Assembly (NCBI GenBank): GCA_033060915.1
Contig: CM065393.1
Span: 8,890,001 to 8,954,000, forward strand
Source of the DNA: Euryodendron excelsum
Lineage: Eukaryota > Streptophyta > Magnoliopsida > Ericales > Pentaphylacaceae
DNA: 64,000 nt
Direction: 5' to 3'
This document shows positions 56,509 through 64,000 of the stretch, piece by piece. Position numbers and translations under genes: made by a program. Numbering within the stretch: the first letter of the stretch is position 1; each line of letters opens with the position of its first letter. The notes under the pieces were generated by a model that was not told where the DNA came from, made no database searches, and was given only the letters and a program-made list of their open reading frames with translations.

Positions 56509-58250
56509 ATGAGTCTGAACGACCGAAGAGATGGAAGAGAGAACCATAATGGGAGGGGCAGCAAAACCTGCACCAGCCAAGATCAGACCAACTTGGCGCA
56601 TTGCCAATCTATGCTAGTAGATCGGCAACAAAGAAGAGCACTAAGGTCGGAGATATGGACGCCCGCTGAAAGTCACCAGGAAGCACCAGATGAAATACAG
56701 AGGAATACGGACTATGTCAGGTGCAGAAACCTCCACAGAGGCCACCACCGAGACCTCGCCCCGTCATCCTCCAGTGGGCGAATTCCAAGTGAAGACACAT
56801 TCCGTGCAGCGGAGAGGGAAATTTGGCAGCGCGGCAAAGAGATAGCCTACCTCACCTCCCAAGTTCAGGTCATGAGGGAGGCATTCTTAGGAAGAAATGG
56901 GTGTGGGAGAGAGAGGTCCCCTGACTAGGAACGGATTATTGGTGGCAGAAACGACCCAGTGCCGCGGGTAAGGGAGAGCTACACCTCTAGCACCGGGCGT
57001 TGCGATAACCGGCAAACAGATCGGTGGAGGGGAAAAAGTGAAACCCCGCCGAATGATGATCGGGCTGAAGGAGATCGGCGGAGAGAAGACTGGGATAAAT
57101 GGTATAACGAAAAACAAAAAGATGGGAGGCAGTAGACTAAGGAGAGCACAGCCCGCGACTTGGTGAAAAAGGCCCTAGACCAAATCGCGTCCTCGCCTTT
57201 CACCGAGGAGATTGAGTCCCACTCAATTCCTCGAAAGTTCACCCCACCAAAGTTCACTCTGCATGATAGAAAATCCAACCCGATTAACCATGTTCGGCAT
57301 TACAAACAATTAAGGGTAGTATAGTGTGGTGACCAAATTCTGATGTGCCGAATCTTTCCCTCCAGTTTGGGAAGCGTGGCCCTACGGTGGTACGACAAAT
57401 TGCCACTTAAGTCCGTATCAAGCTGGAGGCAGCTTGCCGAGCTATTTACAGCTCGTTTCATAGCAAACAGCCTACAACCGAAGGAGGTCGATTTTTTACT
57501 GACCCTACGAAAGGAGGAAGGGAAAGGATTGCGGCCGTACGCACGACACTACTGGGAAGCTTACAACGAAATTAACAAGTGCAGCGAGCAACTGGATGTA
57601 CCTCAGTTCAAGATCGGCCTTCTCAGGAAGCATCGCCTACGACAGTCATTGATGAAGAAGTCGGCCCTTACTATACAGGAGTTGATGCTGAGGATCGAGC
57701 ACTATGCGCGGTTGGATAAAGACATGCCACAGCCAAGTCCGGCCAGAGTTAGCGCTGTCGCCGACAAATCAAACAAGAAGGATGCCAAGAAACCCCGACC
57801 AAAAGATGCCAACCGGGGGAAAAAGGTGAACGAGGGGGTCTAAATGGTCTTTAAGGACCCCATTTACAAAATCCTTCCTCAAAGACGAGATAAACCCTTT
57901 TTCAAGTGGCCGCCGAAGCTAGGAGGAGACCCGGCAGCTCGAGATCAAAAGAGGTTCTGCTCCTACCACCGTGAAAAGGGGCACAAGACAGAGCAATGCC
58001 GACACCTGAAAACCCATTTGGAAGATTTGGCTAAGGCTGGCCATCTCGACCAATTCATTGATCGGGAAAAGACAAAGAACAAAGCCGAGCAACCACGGGT
58101 GGGGGACATTGCCCAGAATGAGATAAAGGATAGACCTGTCCGGGTAATCAACATGCTGCACGGTTCGGCCAAGTCAGGGACCATCGACCTGCATAGATAC
58201 CGGGCCAAAATGCAGAAGGCTGCACACTTAAGGGAAGTAATGCAAATACA
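56509..58250 (+). pseudogene. gag (capsid/nucleocapsid) of the Tat-lineage element, with stops
   Basis: ATG at 56509 starts a frame kept without shift to about 58830. In-frame stops fall at 56926 (TAG), 57133 (TAG), 57322 (TAG) and 57841 (TAA). The N-terminal third is Arg/Gln-rich and poorly conserved. The capsid core of retrotransposon gag is clear at 57343-57660 (GSVALRWYDKLPLKSVSSW, AELFTARFIANS). A Lys-rich linker follows, then a zinc knuckle CSYHREKGHKTEQC at 57958-57999. Gag forms the particle and binds the RNA. With four nonsense codons no full Gag is made. Confidence 0.88.
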
Positions 58251-58782
58251 ACCACCCAGCAAGAAAGTCAAGGTCAGCGGCTGCCATACGTCCATTACAT
58301 TCACTGAAGAAGATCTTATGGGGATACAAACTCCTCATAATGACGCCCTAGTTGTAACATTAAGAATGACGAGTTATGACGTGAAGAGATTGCTCATAGA
58401 CCAAGGGAGTTCATCCAAAGTCATGTACTACAGCTTATTCAAGAAACTGGAGCTCAAGGAGTCCGACCTCCAGCCATCACTCAACCCATTGGTCGAATTC
58501 AACTTAGATCCAGTTTAGCCCATGGGAAAGGTAATGGTTCCCGTAACTGTCGGAGGAATCACATTGCAAACCGAATTCCTGGTAGTTAACGTGCCCTCCC
58601 CCTATAACGCCATCATGGGACGAACTTGGTTGCACCTCATGAAGGCCATTCCATCATCTTACCATCAACTGATCCGATTTCACACCCCTGCTGGAATAGG
58701 AGAAGTAAGGGGAGACCAAATAGCTGCCAAACAGTGCTTCCTCACAGCATGCATGACCAAGACAAAGCCTGAGAAAGTGTAG
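58251..58782 (+). pseudogene. Aspartic protease domain of the Tat-lineage element
   Basis: The active-site loop is LLIDQGSSSKVMY (Asp-Gln-Gly, a variant seen in Tat proteases in place of Asp-Thr/Ser-Gly). The second signature is YNAIMGRTWLH. Stops at 58516 (TAG) and 58780 (TAG) interrupt it, and between 58783 and about 58850 the frame shifts by one. The enzyme would cut the Gag-Pol polyprotein; this copy cannot. Confidence 0.82.
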
Positions 58783-58850
58783 ATGATGGAGCTGCACGAA
58801 GACACCCCAACCATCGACGATGTGGGACAGACACACCTAAGAACAAAACC

Positions 58851-59753
58851 GTTGAGGACCTAAAAAAGATATACATCGATCGACAAGGAGATAAGTACTT
58901 CATCATCGGCACCTCTTTGTCCAGACAGGAAGAACAATCCTTGATTGATTTGTTGACATGTTTTCTAGAAGTGTTCACCTGGACCCCTTATGACATGCCA
59001 AGAATCGATGCCGATGTCGCCTGTCATCAGCTGAATGTAAACCTGAAATGCCGACCTGTGGTCCAAAAAGGCAGAAAAGCCGCAATCCAGCACGCAGACG
59101 TTGTCGTAGAAGAGACTGAGAAGCTTTTGGAAGCTGGGGCAATTCAAGAGATCAATTACCCAAACTGGCTGTCAAACACGGTGGTAGTGAAAAAGAAGGA
59201 TGGTAAGTGGAGGGTCTATGTGGACTTCACTGATCTCAACAAGGTATGCCCTAAAGACCCATTCCCCCTACCCAAAATTGACCAGCTTGTAGATGCAACA
59301 GCTAGCTTTGGGAGGATGAGTTTCTTGGATGCCTATCGAGGGTACCACCAAATTCCCCTTCACCCCGACGACCAAGAGAAAATAGCCTTCATCACTCCGA
59401 GGGGTATCTTCTGCTACAAGATTATGCCATTTGGTCTGAAGAATGCCGGGGCCACATATCAGCGGCTGGTCACCAGGATGTTTAAGACGAAGCTCGGCAG
59501 AACTGTCGAGGTCTACATTGATGATATGGTGGTGAAAAGCAAACTCAGCGACTCTCATCGGACGGACCTAATAAAGGTACTCCGCATTCTAAAGGAGTAC
59601 AAAATGAGGCTGAATGCCTCAAAGTGTGTCTTCGGAGTCAGCTCGGATAAATTTCTGGGGTTCTTGGTTACGTATCAGGGCATTGAAGTAGACCCACGGC
59701 AGATCAATGCGATCCAGAGTATCCAAGCCTCAAAGAATGCCAGAGAGGTGTAG
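58851..59753 (+). pseudogene. Reverse transcriptase domain of the Tat-lineage element
   Basis: After the frameshift an open frame of about 300 codons holds a complete polymerase core. It has VKKKDGKWRVYVDFTDLNK, CPKDPFPLPKIDQLVD, FLDAYRGYHQI with the first catalytic Asp, MPFGLKNAGATYQR, and YIDDMVVKS with the catalytic Asp pair. LGFLVTYQGIEVDP follows. The thumb is cut by TAG at 59751. All catalytic residues are kept. In the intact element it copies the RNA into DNA. Open for 278 codons from 58917, it is the best-preserved piece along with the second RNase H. Confidence 0.93.
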
Positions 59754-60310
59754 AAATTGATAGGAATAGCCGCAGCACTTAACAGGTTCATCAGCCGTTC
59801 ATCAGACAGGTGCCGACCGTTCTTCCAGCTTCTCAAAAAACAAGAGCAGTTCAAATGGACCCCAGAATGTGACTCTACCCTTACCGATCTGAAGACATAC
59901 TTGACCCAACCACCCTTGCTCTCCACCCCACTCAAGCACTAGGAACTCTTCCTCTACCTTGCAGTATCAGACCATGCAGTCAGCGCCGTTCTACTCAAGC
60001 AAAAAGACCGGCAATAGTTGCCAGTCTACTATGTCAGCAAAACCCTTCTTGGAGCAAAAAACAGGTATCTACCCCTTGAGAAGTTGGCGCTAGCACTGGT
60101 AGTAGCATCCCGTAAGTTAGTGCATTACTTCAGAGCTCACACCATCAATGTCTTCACGAACCAACAGCTTAAACCTTTTCTAAGAAAGGCCGATTTCTCT
60201 GGAAGATTGGCAAAATGGGCTGTGGAATTAGGGGAGTTTGATATCAAGTTTCAACCCAGGTCGGGCGTAAAAGGGCAGGTTCTTGCAGATTTTGTTGCCG
60301 AATTCTCTAT
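59754..60310 (+). pseudogene. First RNase H domain of the Tat-lineage element
   Basis: It continues from the RT thumb (ALNRFISRSSDRCRPFFQLL). It ends with RYLPLEKLALALVVASRKL, HYFRAHTINVFTNQQLK and KWAVELGEFDIKFQPRSGVK. Stops at 59940 (TAG) and 60015 (TAG). The same wording occurs, more decayed, at 2346-2620. Confidence 0.85.
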
Positions 60311-60884
60311 TGAGCTACCGACAGAGGTGGAACAAACCCCAGCAACTGCCCAACCACACAACGAACTCCCCCTAGATCTTTGGGAAACAACTGATCATTG
60401 GCAACTCTACGTTGATGGAGCTTATAATGACCGGGGGGCAGGATCGGGCATTATACTCATCACACCAAACGGTTTGACCATCGAACAGGCTATCAAGCTC
60501 GAGTTCGCTGCCTCCAATAACGAGTCTGAGTACGAGACCTTGCTCGCTGGAATACGCCAAGCCATTGAACTCAGAATTCCCGAGGTCACCATTTATTCGG
60601 ACTCCTTATTGGTCGTCAACCAAATCACAGGGGAATTCGCAGTAAAAAACGACAAAATGATGCAGTACCTAGCCAAGGCCAAAGAGCTGCTCGGCAGGTT
60701 CAACAGTTACAAGCTTCGACAAATCAGCAGAGATAATAACTCACACGCAGATGCTCTGGCAACATTAGCAACAGCCCTGAAGTCGGGGTCAAAAAGGATG
60801 ATCAACGTGGAAACTCTTGCCAGGGTAAGTATCTTTCAGGAAGAAGAGCGAGCCCTAGCTATGGAACAATTGGGACCATCCTAG
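60311..60884 (+). pseudogene. Second, archaeal-type RNase H domain of the Tat-lineage element
   Basis: The segment WQLYVDGAYNDRGAG (first Asp), NNESEYETLLAGIRQA (Glu), TIYSDSLLVVNQI (Asp) and NNSHADALATLA (last Asp) carries all four acidic residues of an active RNase H. This domain is an extra one, gained in the Tat lineage. It ends at TAG 60882. Nothing inside the domain is broken, although it cannot be reached by translation from gag. Confidence 0.9.
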
Positions 60885-62123
60885 ATGGACCCAATTATAT
60901 CTTACCTTAATAAAGACGAACTGCCAGAAGACAAGAAAGAAGCTCGGCGAATCAAACATACAGCTCTCAAATATTGGCTGTCACCAAGTAAGAAGCTTTA
61001 CAGACGTTCCTTCACGGGTCCGTATTTACACTGCATCCATCCAGACAAAGTTCAAGGTGTCCTATTCGAAATCCACGAAGGAATATGTGGAAGCCATGTC
61101 GGCGGTAGATCAGTAGCGCACCAGACTATCTCACAAGGATACTGGTGGCCCTACATGGAGAAAGATGCAGCCCAGTATGTCTTAAAGTCTAACAAATGTC
61201 AAAGGTACTCTCCCATCATCTATCAGCCAGCTGAAGATCTAGCAACCATCACCAGTCCGTGGCCTTTCGCTTAGTGGGGACTAGACATAGTCGAACCATT
61301 GCCCCGAGCCCAGGGCAACAAAAGAGTCCTCACTATGGCAACTGACTACTTCACTAAATGGGTAGAAGCAGAACCTTTGTCAACCATCAGAGAAGTTGAT
61401 GCTAAAAGGTTTGTATAGAAAGGCATAATCACAAGATTCGGGGTCCCTAGTGCCATCGTTTCAGACAATGGCACCCAGTTCGACGGTAACATGTTCAGAT
61501 CATTCTGTGAAGGACTTGGGATCAGAAACTATTACTCAACGCCGACCTATCCCCAATGCAACGGGCAGGTCGAGATTTCGAACAAAACCATGCTTAACGG
61601 AGTTAAAAAGCGACTGGAAAGGGCCAAAGGGAAGTGGACGAAGGAGCTACCCAGCGTTCTGTGGTCCTACAGAACGACTCCAAAGAGGTCTACTGGCCAA
61701 ACCCCGTTCTCCCTGGCATATGGGGTTGAAGCAGTAATTCCTTTGGAGGCGGGGCTACCGACTATCAGATCGGTAGCCTTCAACATAGGGCTCAATAACC
61801 AAACGCTGGCAAAGGTCCTAGACCTCGCAGAGGAAAAGAAGGAAGCAACCTTGATACGATTGACGGAATATCAGCAACAATTAAGACGCTCATACAACAA
61901 ACGAGTCTGACCAAGAAACTTCGCTCCAGGTGACCTGGTCCAACGAAAAGTACTGGGGGCCACTAAGAGCGCAACTGATGGCAAGCTCGGCCCCAACTGG
62001 GAGAGCCCATACAGAGTCACATCCCAAGTCGGCCTGGGCTCATATAGATTGGAGACTGTTGAAGAGAGAAGACAACTTCCTCGACCCTAGAATGCGAGCA
62101 ATTTGAAGAAATTATACCAGTAG
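60885..62123 (+). pseudogene. Integrase of the Tat-lineage element
   Basis: The N-terminal zinc motif reads HEGICGSHVGG with both His, then KSNKCQRY where the first Cys of the usual CDKC pair is Ser, so metal binding is probably lost. Core: WGLDIVEPL and TDYFTKWVEAEP, then VSDNGTQFDG, then NGQVEISNKTM, giving the D, D and E residues. The C-terminal GPY-like module (LGPNWESPYRVTS) is read to 62123. Stops: 61272 TAG, 61416 TAG, 61908 TGA, 62088 TAG. The enzyme joins element DNA to the chromosome. The start and end agree with relatives; the copy is dead. Confidence 0.9.
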
Positions 62124-62216
62124 CAAAGAGTCTCATATGATGTAACAAATGTATGAAGCTTTTATGAGATCAATGGAAATAGAAGTTGTTCAAACAATTC
62201 TGCTCAAAGCATTCAA

Positions 62217-62625
62217 AGAAGGCCAAACACAAAAACCAAGTGTAAACACTTGGTTCTATCCAAGTTGGACAGGTCGGCTAAAAAAGGCCAAACACAAAAA
62301 CCAAGTGTAAAAACTTGATCCTGTCCAAGTTAGACAGGTCGGCCAAAGAAGGCCAAACACAGAAACCAAGTGTAAAAACTTGGTCTTGTCCAAGTTGGAC
62401 AGGTCGGCCAAAGAAGGCCAAACACAAAAACCAAGTGTAAAACTTGGTCCTATCCAAGTTGGATAGGTCGGCCAAAGAAGGCTAAACACAAAAACCAAGT
62501 ATAAAAACTTGGTCCTGTCCAAGATAGACAAGTCGGCCAAAGAAGGCCAAGCACAAAAACTAAGTGTAAAAACTTGGTCCTGTCTAAGTTGGACAGGTCG
62601 GCAAAATAAGGCCAAAATTATATCA
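62217..62625 (+). repeat. Minisatellite, ~62-bp unit with two hairpins, between pol and antisense gene
   Basis: Six to seven units of GGCCAAACACAAAAACCAAG, TGTAAAAACTTGGTCCTGTC and CAAGTTGGACAGGTCGGCC. Each unit has two inverted repeats: CCAAGT...ACTTGG, and CCTGTCCAA-GTTGGACAGG. It lies exactly between the end of the forward pol (62123) and the end of the reverse gene (62787). Minus-strand frames through it (62256-62753, 62278-62475) are repeat artefacts. Confidence 0.9.
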
Positions 62626-62786
62626 AGAACAAAAGTATAAAGTACTTGATCCCACACATAATTATACCAAGAAAAAATAGGTACGGCTAGCTTGCCACAA
62701 GAGAATGGTGCCAAAATAATAGTTGGAATAGATCTTTCATTAAAAAGCAACAAGGTTGTTCACAAAAACATGATCGATAAAGAAAA

Positions 62787-64000
62787 CTACAGGCCCTCTG
62801 CCGACTTATCCCCCGATTGCAAAGGTTTCTCCGCCAAACTACCAACAATCTCTTGCACATCCTTGGACGATTCGGCAGCAGCCTTAGCTTTCTTGGCCCC
62901 CTCCTTCTCAGCAGCAACTTTTTCCTGCTCTGCTGTGCCCTTCAAGTTGAGGTCTCGTTTGTACTGGGCATTAGCAAACACCTTCTTCGGGCATACGACT
63001 TCGTCTTCAATGGTGTCGAAGAAGTCCGGACAAAGACCCCAAACATCAGAGACCTTATCCACTTTTGCAACAACAAGGACACCGTTCTAACCCTGGCGGA
63101 AAATGGAGCAGCTGAGGTCCATCATCTCTTGGGCCAGTCGATTGGCCCCCCTTTCTTCACCCCTCTTCAGTGTGGCCTCTTCTTCCACTTTCAGCTTGGC
63201 CACCTCTATTTGCAGCGCCTCGACCTCCGCCTTGGCCTTGTACAGATCCACGGACTGCACGTCGAATTTCTTTTGGAGGTCGGTCACCTCCTTATCCCTC
63301 CTTTCAAAATTCGCCTTCATCAGCAAGAGCTCGGCAGATACCTGTTCGGCCTATTTCTTGAAAGTAATCCGATCCTTATTGGCATCGATCCACTCCTCCT
63401 TTAGACGGTCGTGCTCTTTGATGAGTTCCTGATGAACCTCGGCAAGCTTCTGGAAACACATCATCGCCTCCAAGGAATTCAGGCAACCCGACACCAAAAA
63501 GAGAAGGTCATGTCAAAAACGAGTGTCCAAAAGAATCTTTAATCAGACAAAAATCAATGCCGACTTACCAGCAGTAAGTCATGGAAGGCACCCATAAAGC
63601 CGGTTGAGTCACTTCCCTCACCCAGCTTGGCCACATCTTTTTCCTGAAGCACGCTCTTGATGACGCCGAAGGCTACCTCGGTCTGGTCAGTCATCGAATT
63701 TGCCGTCATCATAGGTCGGCCTAAAATGTCCGGCGTGATGGTCACAGTCTCGCCAACCTCGTCCACTACGCCTTTACCTTTCTGCTTTTTGGGCGTTGGG
63801 GTCTGTGCGGCAACCTCGAGCCCCCTTTTCTTCTGTTGACGAGTCTCAGGCCTCTGTTGCATGGGAGGGGCTTCCTCCACAGGAGTTATCACCAGCTCGG
63901 CAGGCAAAGTGTCTGTGGAAGTGGTGGCGGCCGGCTTCAGTGGCTTGCCGGCAATGGCGAACATTCTTTCCCTGAGACTCATACTGTCTTCCTCGTTAGG
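62787..64000 (-). pseudogene. Antisense additional gene of the Tat-lineage element, with intron; partial at window end
   Basis: Read on the minus strand from the window edge. Exon up to 63569 is rich in Pro/Thr and has a basic nuclear-localisation-like stretch (RPETRQQKKRG, TPKKQKGKG), then FHDLLL. An intron (donor CTG|GTAAGT at 63568, acceptor GGAG at about 63468) joins in phase to an exon with long coiled coil (KLAEVHQELIKEHDRLKEEW, later VEALQIEVAKLKVEEEATLK). This ends in SVD-like CPDFFDTIEDEVV and an Ala/Lys-rich tail, stop at 62787. A stop at about 63352 and one at about 63087 break it. The N-terminal part is outside the window. The architecture matches the antisense 'putative gypsy-type transposon' proteins of Grande-like Tat elements (from memory). 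Its function is unknown. Confidence 0.7.

Larger units (their letters stand above)
55737..64000 (+). mobile_element. Tat-lineage Ty3/gypsy retrotransposon, 5' LTR to window edge
   Basis: Order: LTR, primer-binding site, gag, protease, reverse transcriptase, RNase H, second RNase H, integrase, hairpin minisatellite, and a convergent antisense gene. The second RNase H after the usual one and the antisense gene place it in the Tat clade (Retand/Grande-like). The 3' LTR lies beyond base 64000. Many stops make it non-functional, but the domain order is intact, so it is much younger than the remnant at 2346-4910. Confidence 0.92.

Noticed and set aside
56887..57278. Minus-strand ORFs over the Tat-element gag
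   Set aside because: They are shadows of the gag coding strand, with no motifs. The antisense gene of this element lies further downstream.
56509..62123. TAG read-through or recoding as a way to express gag-pol
   Set aside because: Twelve TAG codons spread over the whole frame, plus TAA, TGA and a frameshift, are better explained by mutation. There is no single conserved TAG at a domain border.
62256..62753. 165-codon minus-strand ORF with repeated WPSLADLS wording
   Set aside because: It is translation of the hairpin minisatellite after pol. It is neither in phase with nor spliced to the antisense gene.

Overview
The window is nuclear DNA of a flowering plant, most likely a eudicot. The evidence is Ty3/gypsy Tat-lineage and Sirevirus-like (Ty1/copia) retrotransposon sequence, a CLE peptide gene, a MITE, GT-AG introns and very AT-rich repeat spacer. 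There is no bacterial gene organisation. The species cannot be named from sequence alone. Over 90% of the window is transposable-element sequence and only one host gene is recognised: a CLE19-like signalling peptide gene on the minus strand near 53.5-54.1 kb.

Layout. 1-2.3 kb: LTR-like repeat, apparently reversed. 2.3-4.9 kb: decayed 3' half of a Tat-lineage element (RNase H, integrase, then a 60-bp hairpin minisatellite). 5.1-8.2 kb: 3' end of a Sirevirus-like element (env-like ORF remnant, three polypurine tracts, 1.7-kb LTR). 8.2-51.5 kb: a nest built from one family of giant LTRs (3.6-5.5 kb each), here lettered A to G. They begin TGTAAGCACCCC-like and end GGCGCGACA-like. Target-site duplications prove A lies inside B and B inside C (C and B reversed), and G inside F. 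F lies in E (reversed). A 2-kb solo Sirevirus LTR also interrupts E. Between the two nests (21.4-34.2 kb) is the only internal region of the family: a gag remnant, no recognisable pol, a large minus-strand gene relic with a plant-mobile/DUF7745-like domain, a polypurine tract and a 3' LTR (D).

51.5-55.7 kb is a low-repeat island with the CLE gene and a 483-bp MITE. 55.7-64 kb is a second Tat-lineage element, almost complete to the window edge: 738-bp 5' LTR, primer-binding site, gag, protease, reverse transcriptase, two RNase H domains, integrase, hairpin minisatellite, and a convergent minus-strand additional gene that carries an intron. Its gag-pol frame has about 14 internal stops, 12 of them TAG, so it is dead.

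The most unusual material is the giant-LTR family. Every copy keeps the same order of small structured elements (a hairpin dyad before the TATA box, a candidate splice donor, two conserved leader boxes, a hairpin beside GGTGGCGACTCC, a terminal hairpin), separated by fast-changing minisatellites. The dyad keeps its pairing while its sequence differs between copies. The internal region of the D element appears to carry the same dyad facing backwards, as a candidate promoter for the spliced antisense gene.
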